DNA of 64,000 nt from Phaeobacter sp. CECT 5382 (GCF_001457775.1 NZ_CYSG01000001.1:310001-374000), one strand, 5' to 3'; counted from the stretch's first letter, positions 28,031 through 38,892 are shown. The notes: generated by a model not told the origin, from the letters alone. Translations and numbers: made by a program.

Positions 28031-28346
28031 TGAATTCCTCCCTGCGGGTTGCCGATCCTGTTTCTCGGATACAGGATAAGTTTCCTATCGGCAACATGCG
28101 TGGTAATATTATTTTACCAATTATCGCACAGCTGCTTCAAAATCCATTTGCAAATCTCGGATATTTTCAAAATCTCGGGAACTTTCAACGAAGAGGCATA
28201 AATCGCATTTTTGCCACCACCTGCTTGCCGACGGCGCAGCCATTGCCTACCACTGGTGCAACCGATGAGACAGGCCAGATGCCCGGAACTGCGACTTTGC
28301 AAGTGCCTTTGGAATCCAGCCTGATAGCGACAGCAAGGATCCGAAG
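28031..28346. other. divergent intergenic region glcB / pepN
   Basis: 316 bases with no supported ORF, holding both promoters. Besides the palindrome at 28101-28119 there is TTTGCAAA at 28147-28154 and TTTTCAAAA at 28164-28172, each followed by a TCTCGG. TTTGCAAA resembles sites reported for ScfR-type regulators of short-chain acyl-CoA metabolism (from memory of the family; tentative). Confidence 0.4.
28101..28119. promoter_or_regulatory. TGGTAA-N7-TTACCA operator candidate upstream of glcB
   Basis: A perfect 6-bp inverted repeat with an AT-only 7-base spacer, 71-89 bases before the glcB ATG. Size and sequence fit a dimeric GntR/FadR-like or similar repressor. The regulator itself is not in the window. 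Confidence 0.55.
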
Positions 28347-30917
28347 ATGACGGCAGCAACAGGCCACGACAGCACAGCGCAGCAAACCTTTTATCTGAAG
28401 GACTACACCCCCTTTGGGTTTGAGGTCGACAGCGTCGATCTGACCTTTCGTCTGGCTCCCAATGCCACCCGCGTGATCAGCCGGATCCATTTTACGCCAA
28501 AGGCCGACGCAGCTGATCCGCAGTTCTTTTTACATGGCGAAAAGCTCAAACTGATCTCGGCCAGTATTGATGGTGTCGCCGTAACGCCTGATGTGACCCC
28601 CGAAGGTCTGGTCTGCACCACCCCAGACACCGCCTTTCTGTGGGAAGCAGAGGTCGAGATCGACCCCGCAGGCAATACCGCCCTCGAGGGGCTCTATATG
28701 TCCAATGGCATGTATTGCACCCAGTGTGAGGCCGAAGGTTTTCGCAAGATCACCTATTACCCCGATCGCCCCGATGTCATGAGCACCTTTACCGTGCGTA
28801 TCGAGGGCGATGAAGAGGTCTTGTTGTCAAACGGCAATCCAGTATCGCAGGGCGCAGGTGCTGCCGAATGGCATGACCCCTGGCCGAAACCGGCCTATCT
28901 GTTTGCACTGGTGGCCGGTGATCTGGTCAATCATCCGGACACCTTCACCACCAAGTCCGGTCGCGCGGTCGAGCTCAACATCTGGGTACGTCCGGGTGAC
29001 GAAGACAAATGCGCCTTTGGCATGGATGCCCTGAAGAAATCCATGACCTGGGATGAACAGGCCTATGGGCGCGAATACGACCTAGATATCTTCAACATCG
29101 TCGCGGTGGATGATTTCAACATGGGCGCGATGGAAAACAAGGGGCTGAACATCTTCAACTCCTCTTGTGTTCTAGCCAGCCCCGAAACCAGCACCGACGC
29201 CAATTTCGAACGTATCGAGGCGATCATCGCCCATGAGTATTTTCACAACTGGACTGGCAACCGCATCACCTGCCGCGACTGGTTCCAGCTCTGCCTGAAA
29301 GAGGGGCTGACGGTGTTTCGCGATGCGCAATTCACTTCTGACATGCGCTCGGCCCCGGTGAAACGGATCTCTGACGTGATTGACCTGCGCGCGCGCCAGT
29401 TCCCCGAGGATCAGGGCCCGCTGTCGCACCCGGTACGCCCCGAAGAATTTCAGGAAATCAACAACTTCTACACTGCCACCATCTATGAAAAAGGCGCCGA
29501 AGTCATCGGCATGCTGAAACGTCTGGTCGGGGATGGGGCCTACAGTCGCGCGCTAGATCTCTACTTTGAGCGTCACGATGGGCAAGCTTGCACCATCGAA
29601 GACTGGCTGAAAGTGTTCGAAGACACCACTGGCCGCGATCTGAGCCAGTTCAAACGCTGGTATTCCCAGGCCGGCACCCCGCGCCTGAAGGTAGACGAGG
29701 CCTATGAAGAGGGCACCTACACCCTGACATTCGAACAAGACACGGCACCAACACCGGGTCAGCCGCAAAAGGATCCCCGCGTCATCCCGATCGCCATTGG
29801 TCTGTTGAATGACAACGGTGATGAAGTGTTGCCTACCACGGTTCTGGAAATGACCGAGGCAAAGCAGGTCTTTGAATTCAAAGATCTCGCCAGCAAACCA
29901 GTGCCTTCGATCCTGCGCGAGTTTTCCGCCCCGGTGGTTTTGGAGCGCGAAACCAGCAATGCCGAACGGGCCTTTTTGCTGGCCCATGACAGCGACCCTT
30001 TTAATCAGTGGGAAGCCGGAAACAGCCTCGCGCGCGCCTCGCGCCTGTCGATGGTAAAAACTGGTTCAGCCCCGGATCCGGCCTATCTGGATGCGTTGCA
30101 GAAACTGCTGCGTGACGACACACTTGATCCGGCCTTTCGGGCACTGATGCTACAGCCGCCCAGCCAATCCGATATTGCTCAGGCCCTGTTCGAAGATGGC
30201 ACCGTGCCGGATCCGCAAAAGATTGACGATGCCGCTGAAACCTTTGCCATGACCCTGGCGCAGCAACTCGCTGACAGCTTGCCCCGGCTTTATGCGGCAA
30301 CCACGGTCGATGGCCCCTATTCGCCGGATGCAACCAGTGCTGGCAAACGGGCCCTGAATGGCCGCATCCTGTCGCTGCTGACACGACTGGATGGCGGCGA
30401 TGCTGCCGCACGTCAGTTCGCCTCTGCCGATAATATGACCCAGCAATACAGTGCACTGGCCAGCCTGATGAAAGCGGAAAAAGGCGAAACCCAGTCCATA
30501 GCCTTCTTTGAGAAGTGGCAAGCAGACCGGCTAGTGATGGACAAATGGTTTGCTCTGCAAGTGGCCTGCGCCAGCCCGGACCGCGCCGCAGGCATTGCCG
30601 CTGATCTGACCCGGCATCCGCTTTTCACCCTGAAGAACCCCAACCGGTTCCGGGCGGTCATGGGCGCCCTCGCCGGTCACCACGCGGGCTTTCATCATGC
30701 CAGTGGCGCGGGCTATAGCCTGCTAGCAGAAAACCTCATCGCGCTGGATAAGCTCAATCCACAAACCACGGCGCGCATGTGCACCGCCTTCCAGACCTGG
30801 AAACGCTATGACAGCGACCGCCAGTCCCTGATCAAAGCCCAGTTGCAGCGCATTGCGTCCAGCGGCGGTCTCAGCCGGGACACCAATGAAATGGTCAGCC
30901 GGATCCTGAATGCTTGA
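28347..30917 (+). CDS. pepN: aminopeptidase N
   Basis: An 856-residue M1 zinc aminopeptidase of the proteobacterial PepN type. GAMENKGLNIF (substrate N-terminus binding) is near residue 260. The zinc motif HEYFHNWTGNRITCRDW starts at residue 296. AAGGATCCGAAG precedes the ATG. It is cytosolic and releases N-terminal amino acids from peptides, fitting the other peptidases in this window (pepT, pepP, M20 enzymes). Its last 8 bases overlap the start of a small membrane protein gene. Confidence 0.95.
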   Translation: MTAATGHDSTAQQTFYLKDYTPFGFEVDSVDLTFRLAPNATRVISRIHFTPKADAADPQFFLHGEKLKLISASIDGVAVTPDVTPEGLVCTTPDTAFLWEAEVEIDPAGNTALEGLYMSNGMYCTQCEAEGFRKITYYPDRPDVMSTFTVRIEGDEEVLLSNGNPVSQGAGAAEWHDPWPKPAYLFALVAGDLVNHPDTFTTKSGRAVELNIWVRPGDEDKCAFGMDALKKSMTWDEQAYGREYDLDIFNIVAVDDFNMGAMENKGLNIFNSSCVLASPETSTDANFERIEAIIAHEYFHNWTGNRITCRDWFQLCLKEGLTVFRDAQFTSDMRSAPVKRISDVIDLRARQFPEDQGPLSHPVRPEEFQEINNFYTATIYEKGAEVIGMLKRLVGDGAYSRALDLYFERHDGQACTIEDWLKVFEDTTGRDLSQFKRWYSQAGTPRLKVDEAYEEGTYTLTFEQDTAPTPGQPQKDPRVIPIAIGLLNDNGDEVLPTTVLEMTEAKQVFEFKDLASKPVPSILREFSAPVVLERETSNAERAFLLAHDSDPFNQWEAGNSLARASRLSMVKTGSAPDPAYLDALQKLLRDDTLDPAFRALMLQPPSQSDIAQALFEDGTVPDPQKIDDAAETFAMTLAQQLADSLPRLYAATTVDGPYSPDATSAGKRALNGRILSLLTRLDGGDAAARQFASADNMTQQYSALASLMKAEKGETQSIAFFEKWQADRLVMDKWFALQVACASPDRAAGIAADLTRHPLFTLKNPNRFRAVMGALAGHHAGFHHASGAGYSLLAENLIALDKLNPQTTARMCTAFQTWKRYDSDRQSLIKAQLQRIASSGGLSRDTNEMVSRILNA

Positions 30918-31434
30918 CCCCAAGCCCCCAGTCGGGTCCGGGCGCGCGCACAACCACGCCCCGGGGCAGGAAAGCACACAGGATGCGGGGGCAAAACACG
31001 CCCCCCATCCTGATTATCACTTCCAGCGACAAGGACGGTCGTTATCACTGGTTCTGGCCCTGCTGTGTTGGATACTGGCGCTTGCCGCCCTCGGCCTCGT
31101 GCTTGAGGCTGCCGGGTGGATCATTCTGATCTTTGCTCTGCCTGCCTTGCCTGCAACCTGGGATCTGTGGCGCAACCCTTCCTCGGGCCTGGTTCTGGAG
31201 GGTGACCAGATTACCTGGTTCACCGGCACAGCACGCAACAGCCTGGCGCTGCAAGATATTCAACTATTGCGGCTGGACCGGCGCTGGGATTTCTCCTTCC
31301 GCGCCACCTTGATCCTGCGGAGCGGCGGCAAAATCCGCCTGCCGCAATCTGCTCTGCCACCGGTGGATCCCTTCGAACAGAAGATGCAAGACCGTGGGGT
31401 CACCAGCGAGCGCCACCATTTCACGGTATTTTAG
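30910..31434 (+). CDS. two-helix membrane protein with PH-like C-terminal region
   Basis: A 174-residue protein of unknown function. Residues 1-42 are polar, two hydrophobic segments follow at about 45-66 and 67-84, and the C-terminal 85 residues are beta-rich (LVLEGDQITWFTGTARNSLA), resembling bacterial PH-like domains. The ATG lies within the end of pepN (8-base overlap), so it is translationally coupled to it. I can name no partner. The frame and coupling support a real gene; function is not inferred. Confidence 0.7.
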   Translation: MLDPKPPVGSGRAHNHAPGQESTQDAGAKHAPHPDYHFQRQGRSLSLVLALLCWILALAALGLVLEAAGWIILIFALPALPATWDLWRNPSSGLVLEGDQITWFTGTARNSLALQDIQLLRLDRRWDFSFRATLILRSGGKIRLPQSALPPVDPFEQKMQDRGVTSERHHFTVF

Positions 31435-31684
31435 CCTCCGGCTGTGCCTGCCCTCAAGGCCCAGCTCTCAGGTCACAACCATTTCAAGCGACATATCGCA
31501 GATCCCTCGCGGCTGTTTCAACGGCACTCCTAAATACATTATTTCAAATACATCATAAGCAATCTCCGATGCCTTGCGATTTCCCAATTCGGCTCGGCAA
31601 ACTCCCCATCCCTGCCACGATTGCGCCGCATTGAAGGATCAGTTTGATCCCAACAACGAAGCTGCCAACCCGCAGGACTTTTGA

Positions 31685-33148
31685 ATGCTCAAAACGCGCG
31701 AACAGATGTGGGCATTCATGTCCCAACTGCCCAAGGATATTCCCAACTGGCTCAATGCCAGAGTGTCGGCCCTGCCCTTTCCCGGTGGCAATGCAGGCAC
31801 CGAAACAGATACTGTTTCTGTCTCCGGGACACATAGAGCCGCAGGCGCATCAGAAACAGCTCCCGACACGAGGTCACAACCTAAGGCCGAAATTGCAATT
31901 CCGACTGGAGTAATTTCGGCAGCGGACACCAGCGAAAGCACAGTGCAAGACACTCCAGCCGAAGGTCGGGCGAAACACCTGGAAGACAAGCTGCTGATCC
32001 CAATCTGCACCGATTGCCCGGATGTTGCACGCCGCCAGTCTCTGCAAGACCAAGGCCAGTTTCTGGCCCGTCAGGAACGCTGGGAGGAGCTATCGGCACT
32101 GATCCGCACCGCAGACCGGAACCAGACCTGCACCCCCGGTGGGCTCGCCGAGGCCGATCTTTTGGCCTTTGGCGCCCGGGCAGATGTGGTCAATGCGGTC
32201 GAACATGCACTTGAAGACGCCAGCGTCAAAGGGGCACCGGCCAATAACAATCGCGCCCTCATTGCCGGTATCATGGCACTGGAAGCGCTACGCGGTGAAC
32301 ATCGCCTGAACAGTTATCTGACGGCTTTGGTCGCATTGGCCCATGTCGATATTGCCTGGATCTGGCGCCGCTCGGCGACCGACGAGACCAATGGCAAGAC
32401 GGCGCAACGGCGCGCGGCGGCGCATTTTGACCGCGCTGCAGCTCTTATGGCCCCTCTCAAGGACGACTGCGAAGAAAGCGCCTTTTTGTCATCGGCCCAA
32501 TGCGCGCTTTATGCCGGCAAAACCGAAGACACCCTGCGCGTGGCCGACGCCTACGCGGCCCTGATCGACCGTGACCCTGGCAATCCACGCCATATGCGTG
32601 GCCTTGGCATGCAGATGCTGCCCCGCGCCAATGGTTCTTATGCCGCGCTCGAACTGGAGGCCCGACGGACTGCTGCCCGCACGCAGGAGTTGTGGGGGGC
32701 TGGCGGCTATACCTGGGTCTATTTTGATGCCATGGCGCTGGATGGACAGGCCTGTGCACGGGTCGATCCAAAGTTCTTTATGGATGGGTTGCAGGATATC
32801 CTCTGCGCCAATCCCAGCCAGGAGATGATCAACCTGCTGACCGCCTATTGCGGTGTCACCCTGCGTCACGACAACGGTCGCAATGATCAGGCCGAGGCCA
32901 CCCGACGCCAGATCTGCGAAGCCACCCGCTGGCTGGTACGCAGCCACCTGCGCGAACTACACCCGCTTGTCTGGGCGCATGCGACGCGGGGATTTGACAA
33001 CAGTGCTCGCGTCACATCAGTCCGCCGATTTGCCGCACGCGGGCAGGCCGAGGCACTGGAATGTATTGCCCGCGTTTTCCACGAAGAAATCGACAGCGGC
33101 CACAGGATCTCCTTTACTCCGGAGGGCTTTGATCTGCTGCAGGGCTGA
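31685..33148 (+). CDS. hypothetical 487-residue protein with helical repeat-like body
   Basis: I do not recognise this protein. The first 45 residues include MWAFMSQLPKDIPNWLN, then about 60 residues are low complexity, rich in Thr/Ser/Ala/Glu. From residue 100 on it is mostly helical with paired-helix spacing reminiscent of TPR-like repeats (for example ALIAGIMALEALRGEHRLN and AAAHFDRAAALMAPLKDDC). A CTDCPD cysteine pair is at about residues 108-113. No signal peptide or membrane segment. AGGA lies 8 bases before the ATG. It may be lineage-specific to roseobacters; not verifiable here. Confidence 0.75.
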   Translation: MLKTREQMWAFMSQLPKDIPNWLNARVSALPFPGGNAGTETDTVSVSGTHRAAGASETAPDTRSQPKAEIAIPTGVISAADTSESTVQDTPAEGRAKHLEDKLLIPICTDCPDVARRQSLQDQGQFLARQERWEELSALIRTADRNQTCTPGGLAEADLLAFGARADVVNAVEHALEDASVKGAPANNNRALIAGIMALEALRGEHRLNSYLTALVALAHVDIAWIWRRSATDETNGKTAQRRAAAHFDRAAALMAPLKDDCEESAFLSSAQCALYAGKTEDTLRVADAYAALIDRDPGNPRHMRGLGMQMLPRANGSYAALELEARRTAARTQELWGAGGYTWVYFDAMALDGQACARVDPKFFMDGLQDILCANPSQEMINLLTAYCGVTLRHDNGRNDQAEATRRQICEATRWLVRSHLRELHPLVWAHATRGFDNSARVTSVRRFAARGQAEALECIARVFHEEIDSGHRISFTPEGFDLLQG

Positions 33149-33314
33149 GACAGCAATCTGCCGCCGCCCCTTCAGCCACGTTCTCGGCGTTCCCACCAAT
33201 GCGTGCCTCTTGGCAATCCCAGAGCATCCGATGTAGTTCGCGCAGATAGAACGCGGGACTTGAGCCCCTCAAGTGACTTGAAGCAGGGCGAAATCACCAA
33301 GGGCGACATACAGA

Positions 33315-33341
33315 AAAGGCCGGACATAGCGCCCGGCCTTT
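33315..33341 (-). terminator. tex terminator
   Basis: AAAGGCCGG (33315-33323) pairs with CCGGCCTTT (33333-33341), 9-base loop, followed on the minus strand by TCTG. It lies 45 bases after the tex stop and can also serve the convergent plus-strand gene. Confidence 0.8.
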
Positions 33342-33385
33342 CCTCTGGCACTTTCGTCATCAAGCCTAGATAGCATCAAGCCTAG

Positions 33386-35758
33386 CTAGTTCTTTTTGAA
33401 GGCATCCATCAGGGCCGCGCCCAACGCACCGGTTTCGGACTTACCACCGCCACCAGGCGAGGCCGACATTTTACCGCGCCCCTGCCCACCTTTTTGCCCC
33501 ACCTTTTGTCCACCGCGCGGGCCATGTTTGGCCCCTTTACCGGTTTCGCGTGCCGCTGGCCCTGTGGCATTGCGGTCTTCACGTGCCGACGCGCCGCCAT
33601 CCTTGCGCATGGTTAGCGCAATGCGTTTGCGCGCCACATCGACCTCGGTGACGGTGACCTTGACCACTTGCCCCGTTTTTACAATCTCATGGGGATCTTT
33701 CACAAATTTGTCCGCCAGCTGGCTGACATGCACAAGACCGTCCTGATGCACCCCAATATCCACAAAAGCGCCAAAAGCTGCGACATTGGTCACCGTACCT
33801 TCCAGCACCATACCCGGCTTCAGATCCTGCATGGTTTCGACCCCTTCCGCAAAGGTGGCCGTCACAAAGGAGGGGCGTGGATCTCGACCCGGCTTTTCCA
33901 GCTCGGCAAAGATGTCGCGCACGGTCGGCAAGCCAAAGGTCTCACTGACAAACTGATCGGCGCGCAGGGTTTTGAGGGCCGTGCTGTCGCCCATGATCTG
34001 GCGAATGTCGCGCCCGCAGGCCGAAACAATCTTGCGCGCCACATCATAGGCTTCCGGATGCACCGATGAAGCATCCAGCGGCTCTTTTCCTTCGCGGATA
34101 CGCAAGAAGCCCGCGCATTGCTCAAAGGCCTTGGGACCAAGGCGCGCCACCTTCAGCAATTCCCGGCGCGAGACAAAAGCACCGTTCACATCGCGATGTG
34201 CCACGATAGCCTCGGCCAATCCTGGCCCCAGCCCCGAAACATGGCTCAGCAGCGGCGCCGAGGCCATATTGAGATCAACGCCCACTGCGTTCACCACGTC
34301 CTCGATCACCGCCTCGAGCGATTTCGTCAGACGGTGCTGGTCAACGTCATGCTGATATTGCCCCACACCGATGCTTTTGGGCTCGATCTTGACCAACTCG
34401 GCCAGCGGATCCTGTAGACGCCGCGCGATGGAAACCGCCCCGCGCAGACTGACATCCAGATCAGGAAACTCCCGCGCCGCAAGTTCAGAGGCCGAATAGA
34501 CCGAGGCGCCAGCTTCGGAGACCACCACTTTAGTGGGTTTTTTCACCTTGGCGGGAAGGTTCTGGATCACCTCTGCCACCATGCGTTCGGTTTCTCGGCT
34601 GGCAGTGCCGTTGCCGATGGCGATCAGCTCGACACCATGTTCGGCGACCAGTTTCAGGATGCTGACCTGGGCGCCACGCAAATCATTCTTTGGCTGAAAC
34701 GGATACAGCGTCTCTGTGGCGAGCAGTTTCCCGGTTGCATCAACCACTGCCGCCTTGACGCCGGTGCGAATGCCCGGATCCAGCCCGAGAGTCGGCCGCG
34801 CACCGGCTGGGGCAGCAAACAGCAGATCCTTGAGATTACGCGCAAAGACCTGAATTGCATCGTCCTGCGCACGGGCGCGCAGATCGCTCATCAGTTCCAG
34901 CATCATCGACAGGCTCAGCTTCACGCGCCAGGTCCAGCCTGCCACTTTGCGCAACCACTTGTCACCGGGGCCGGTGCCCCCAGCCCCCAGTTCTGCCGCC
35001 ACCATGCTTTCGGCGCGGGCAACACCCTCTTCGGGCTCGGGCCCGATATCCAGCGTCAACACGCCCTCATTGGAGCCGCGCAACATCGCCAGTGCACGGT
35101 GCGAAGCCACATCGGCCCAACGTTCGCTATGATCAAAATAGTCAGAAAACTTGGCGCCGACCTGTTCCTTGCCCTCGACCACCCGGGCGGTCAGCCGGGC
35201 CTCGGCCTGCATGAACTGGCGCAGCCGCCCCAGAAGGCTCGCGTTTTCCGTCATACGTTCGGTCAGAATATCACGCGCGCCGTTCAGCGCCGCTTTGGTA
35301 TCCGGCACAGCCTCTGTGACAAAGCCCGCAGCCAGCGCATCAGGCACCGCCGAGCGGTCTGCAAGGATAGCCTCTACCAATGGCTCCAGCCCGTTTTCAC
35401 GGGCAATCATCGCCTTGGTGCGGCGTTTAGGTTTGAAGGGCAGATAGATATCTTCCAGCTGCGCCTTGGTCTCGGCCTTGGCGATTGAAGCCGCCAGTTC
35501 ATCGGTCAGTTTGTCCTGCGATTTGATCTGATCAAAGATCGTCACCCGCCGGGCCTCCAGCTCACGCAGATAGGACAGACGCTCTGCCAGTGTGCGCAAC
35601 TGGGTATCATCCAGACCACCGGTAACCTCTTTGCGATAGCGCGCCACGAACGGCACGGTTGCGCCCTCGTCCAGCAGCGTCACGGCACTGTTTACCTGTT
35701 TGGGGGCTGCGCCAATTTCAGTGGCAATGGTCTGGGCAATACGGGCTGCGGTATCCAA
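33386..35758 (-). CDS. tex: Tex family RNA-binding transcription accessory protein
   Basis: A 790-residue Tex protein. The N-terminal helical region covers about 1-200, then the YqgF-like domain with [18 protein letters not shown] near residue 325, a helix-hairpin-helix region around 500-560 ([16 protein letters not shown]), and an S1 RNA-binding domain near 635-710 ([20 protein letters not shown]). The tail is Gly/Lys-rich. No ATG suits: the frame opens at TTG (35758), with AGAGGA about 8 bases upstream and family-like [15 protein letters not shown] following. It is divergent from gatB. Confidence 0.93.
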   Translation of the reverse strand: MDTAARIAQTIATEIGAAPKQVNSAVTLLDEGATVPFVARYRKEVTGGLDDTQLRTLAERLSYLRELEARRVTIFDQIKSQDKLTDELAASIAKAETKAQLEDIYLPFKPKRRTKAMIARENGLEPLVEAILADRSAVPDALAAGFVTEAVPDTKAALNGARDILTERMTENASLLGRLRQFMQAEARLTARVVEGKEQVGAKFSDYFDHSERWADVASHRALAMLRGSNEGVLTLDIGPEPEEGVARAESMVAAELGAGGTGPGDKWLRKVAGWTWRVKLSLSMMLELMSDLRARAQDDAIQVFARNLKDLLFAAPAGARPTLGLDPGIRTGVKAAVVDATGKLLATETLYPFQPKNDLRGAQVSILKLVAEHGVELIAIGNGTASRETERMVAEVIQNLPAKVKKPTKVVVSEAGASVYSASELAAREFPDLDVSLRGAVSIARRLQDPLAELVKIEPKSIGVGQYQHDVDQHRLTKSLEAVIEDVVNAVGVDLNMASAPLLSHVSGLGPGLAEAIVAHRDVNGAFVSRRELLKVARLGPKAFEQCAGFLRIREGKEPLDASSVHPEAYDVARKIVSACGRDIRQIMGDSTALKTLRADQFVSETFGLPTVRDIFAELEKPGRDPRPSFVTATFAEGVETMQDLKPGMVLEGTVTNVAAFGAFVDIGVHQDGLVHVSQLADKFVKDPHEIVKTGQVVKVTVTEVDVARKRIALTMRKDGGASAREDRNATGPAARETGKGAKHGPRGGQKVGQKGGQGRGKMSASPGGGGKSETGALGAALMDAFKKN

Positions 35759-35954
35759 CGATGCGTCCTCTTCGTTCTGCTCGGGCACTCTTCTTAGCTC
35801 TGCGTGGCAGCCGCGCCAAGTGCTCAGATCACTGGTAGGCGGATGCAGCCCTGACCTGCCCCGCCTTATCAACCTGGCACGCCTTATCCTCTTGCCCCGC
35901 ATGGCCCGCTGGCCTAGAACGCTTTGCAAACGTGATAAATGGAGCCGGTGCGAA

Positions 35955-37466
35955 ATGCTCGACCTGACATATGAACTCCCCAAGCCCAAGGTGATTTCGG
36001 GCGCCAAACATGACTGGGAACTGGTCATCGGTTTGGAAGTCCATGCCCAGGTCAGCTCCAATGCCAAGCTGTTCTCTGGCGCTTCGACAAAATTCGGCGC
36101 CGAGCCGAACTCGAATGTCTCGTTCGTGGATGCCGCTATGCCCGGCATGCTGCCCGTCATCAACGAATACTGCGTTGAGCAGGCGGTGCGCACCGGGCTG
36201 GGTCTCAAGGCAGAGATCAACCTCTGGTCCGCCTTTGACCGCAAGAACTATTTCTACCCCGATCTGCCGCAGGGCTATCAGATCAGCCAGCTCTATCACC
36301 CCATCGTGGGCGAAGGAGAAGTGCTGGTGGAACTGGGTGACGGCACCGCGCGCAACGTGCGGGTCGAACGCATCCACATGGAACAGGACGCGGGCAAGTC
36401 GATCCATGACATGGACCCCAACATGTCTTTTGTTGACCTGAACCGGACCGGCGTCTGCCTGATGGAGATCGTCAGCCGCCCCGACATTCGTGGCCCCGAA
36501 GAAGCCGCCGCCTATGTTGCTAAAATCCGCCAGATCATGCGTTACTTGGGCACCTGCGACGGCAACATGCAAAACGGCAACCTGCGCGCAGATGTGAACG
36601 TCTCTGTCTGCCGCCCCGGTCAGTACGAGAAGTATCAGGAAACTCAGGATTTCTCGCACCTCGGCACCCGTTGCGAAATCAAGAACATGAACTCGATGCG
36701 GTTCATTCAGCAGGCCATCGAGGTGGAGGCCCGCCGTCAGATCGCCATCATTGAGGGTGGCGGAGAGGTCACGCAAGAGACCCGTCTGTATGACCCTGAC
36801 AAGGGCGAGACCCGTTCGATGCGGTCAAAAGAAGAAGCGCATGACTACCGCTATTTCCCCGATCCTGATCTGCTGCCACTGGAAATCGAACAGGCCTGGG
36901 TCGACGGTATCGCAGCTACCCTACCCGAATTGCCCGATGGCAAAAAGGCGCGCTTCATCGCAGATTTTGGTCTCAGCGATTATGATGCCTCGGTACTGAC
37001 TGCCGATGTCGCTTCCGCCGCCTATTTCGAGGCCGTGGCTGAGGGGCGCAACGGCAAACTGGCCGCCAACTGGGTGATCAACGAGCTGTTTGGCCGCCTG
37101 AAAGCGGACGAAGCCGATATTGCCAACAGTCCGGTCACCCCAGAGCAGCTCGGTGGTATCGTGGCGCTGATCTCAGCTGAAACCATCTCGGGCAAGATCG
37201 CCAAGGATCTGTTTGAAATCGTCTACACCGAAGGCGGCGACCCGGCACAGATCGTCGAAGAGCGTGGCATGAAGCAGGTGACTGATACGGGCGCCATCGA
37301 AGCTGCCCTGGACCAGATCATCGCCGACAACCCCGCGCAGGTGGAAAAAGCCAAACAGAACCCCAAACTGGCGGGCTGGTTTGTGGGTCAGGTGATGAAA
37401 GCGACCGGCGGCAAGGCCAACCCAAAAGCGGTGAACCAGCTTGTGGCGCAGAAACTGGGCGAATAA
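35955..37466 (+). CDS. gatB: Asp-tRNA(Asn)/Glu-tRNA(Gln) amidotransferase subunit B
   Basis: A 503-residue GatB, which with GatA and GatC converts mischarged Glu-tRNA(Gln) or Asp-tRNA(Asn) by amidation. The signature [10 protein letters not shown] is near residue 25, [19 protein letters not shown] near 170, and the kinase/catalytic cradle with [11 protein letters not shown] near 300. The C-terminal YqeY-like tail ends [14 protein letters not shown] at 35955 has GGAG 10 bases upstream. gatA and gatC are not in the window. The open frame runs back to 35700 over the tex start without homology. Confidence 0.96.
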   Translation: MLDLTYELPKPKVISGAKHDWELVIGLEVHAQVSSNAKLFSGASTKFGAEPNSNVSFVDAAMPGMLPVINEYCVEQAVRTGLGLKAEINLWSAFDRKNYFYPDLPQGYQISQLYHPIVGEGEVLVELGDGTARNVRVERIHMEQDAGKSIHDMDPNMSFVDLNRTGVCLMEIVSRPDIRGPEEAAAYVAKIRQIMRYLGTCDGNMQNGNLRADVNVSVCRPGQYEKYQETQDFSHLGTRCEIKNMNSMRFIQQAIEVEARRQIAIIEGGGEVTQETRLYDPDKGETRSMRSKEEAHDYRYFPDPDLLPLEIEQAWVDGIAATLPELPDGKKARFIADFGLSDYDASVLTADVASAAYFEAVAEGRNGKLAANWVINELFGRLKADEADIANSPVTPEQLGGIVALISAETISGKIAKDLFEIVYTEGGDPAQIVEERGMKQVTDTGAIEAALDQIIADNPAQVEKAKQNPKLAGWFVGQVMKATGGKANPKAVNQLVAQKLGE

Positions 37467-37487
37467 GCCCACACGAATTCCAATACA

Positions 37488-37530
37488 AAGGGGCGGGTCT
37501 GTAGCACACAGGGCCGCTCCTTCTCTTTTG
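37488..37530 (+). terminator. gatB terminator
   Basis: AAGGGGCGG (37488-37496) pairs with CCGCTCCTT (37514-37522) with one G-T pair and a 17-base loop, followed by CTCTTTTG. Confidence 0.65.
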
Positions 37531-37615
37531 TCGATGCAGGTGTCGATGCAAGCTCCTCTTGACCCCAAGACTTGTCTGGCTAAGCCTGCTGGCAAAACCA
37601 AAAGGGGATACCATC

Positions 37616-38866
37616 ATGCAGCAGGATTTCGACAGGCGTTTTGATCAGGAACTTCAGGATCGTCTGGTGCGCTACGCCGCCATCGACAGTCAAAGCGATG
37701 AAAACTCACCTTCTTCGCCCAGCACAGACATCCAGTTCGACATGCAAAACCTGCTGGTTCAAGAGCTGCAGGAAATCGGCGCACAGGATGTGCAGTTGAC
37801 AGACTATGGCACCGTCTTGGCCACCGTTCCCGGCAACACAGAAGGACCAACAGTTGGCTTTCTCGCCCATGTCGACACCGCGCCGCAGTTCAATGCCGAG
37901 GGCGTAAAACCCCGTGTGATCAAAGGCTACAACGGTGGCGACATCACCTTTCCTGACAATCCAGACCTGGTGTTGTCCCCTGCCGACCACCCTTACCTTT
38001 CCGGTAAGGAAGGCCATGACCTCGTGACAGCCTCGGGGTTGACGCTACTGGGGGCCGATGACAAATCCGGGGTGTCGATTGTCATGACCTTGGCCCGCCA
38101 CCTGCTGGCCAATCCAGACATTCCCCATGGCCCCATCCGCATCGCCTTTACGCCTGATGAAGAAATCGGACGCGGGGTCGATGCCAAACTGCCCAAGGAT
38201 CTGGGAGCGGATTTTGCCTATACTCTGGACGGGAGCGATCTGGGGGAAATCATCTACGAGAGCTTTTCTGCGGATCGCGCAGTCGTCAAGATCAAAGGCG
38301 TCTCTATCCACCCCGGCTGGGCCAAGGAAAAGATGGTCAATGCCGCCCACCTGGCGTCCAAAATCGTGCAGACCCTGCCGCAGGCAACCATGACCCCAGA
38401 GACCACCGACGGGCGCGAGGGTTTCTTGCATGTCACCGATATGAGCGGCGGCTCCTCCGAGATGGAGATCAAGCTGATCCTGCGTGATTTTGAACGCGAC
38501 GGCCTTGCGGCCAAGGGCGATCTGCTGCGCAAGGTCTGCGATGCGGTGCAGGCGTCAGAGCCGCGCGCAGAAATCACCTGTGAGATCTATCCGCAGTATC
38601 GCAACATGCGGTACTGGCTAGAGGACGACATGACCCCGGTTGATCTGGCACTGGAGGCTTGCCGCGCCAATGGGATCGAGCCGATCTCTGTCCCTATTCG
38701 CGGCGGCACTGATGGCTCGCGCCTGACAGAATTGGGGGTCCCCACGCCCAATATCTTCTGCGGAATGCAGTGCGTACACGGACCACTTGAATGGGTTTCG
38801 GTGCAGGACATGGCCGCATCCTTGCAGGTTTGCCTGACTCTCGCTCAGCTGGCCGCGAAAAAGTAA
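37616..38866 (+). CDS. pepT: peptidase T (tripeptide aminopeptidase)
   Basis: A 416-residue M20B metallopeptidase, cytosolic, that removes the N-terminal residue from tripeptides. Metal motifs visible: FLAHVDTAPQF near residue 82, LGADDKSGVS near 143, TPDEEIGRG near 180, and IRGGTDGSRLTELGVPTPN near 360. ATG at 37616 follows AGGGG. The G-rich hairpin after the gene may be its terminator. It stands alone, with gatB upstream and a DUF4177 gene downstream. Confidence 0.94.
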   Translation: MQQDFDRRFDQELQDRLVRYAAIDSQSDENSPSSPSTDIQFDMQNLLVQELQEIGAQDVQLTDYGTVLATVPGNTEGPTVGFLAHVDTAPQFNAEGVKPRVIKGYNGGDITFPDNPDLVLSPADHPYLSGKEGHDLVTASGLTLLGADDKSGVSIVMTLARHLLANPDIPHGPIRIAFTPDEEIGRGVDAKLPKDLGADFAYTLDGSDLGEIIYESFSADRAVVKIKGVSIHPGWAKEKMVNAAHLASKIVQTLPQATMTPETTDGREGFLHVTDMSGGSSEMEIKLILRDFERDGLAAKGDLLRKVCDAVQASEPRAEITCEIYPQYRNMRYWLEDDMTPVDLALEACRANGIEPISVPIRGGTDGSRLTELGVPTPNIFCGMQCVHGPLEWVSVQDMAASLQVCLTLAQLAAKK

Positions 38867-38892
38867 ACTCGCCCGTCACCCTCTACCCTCTC

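Noticed and set aside
35759-36244. N-terminal 162-codon extension of tex
   Set aside because: It overlaps the gatB start region on the other strand and shows no Tex similarity; TTG at 35758 with a ribosome site fits the family start.
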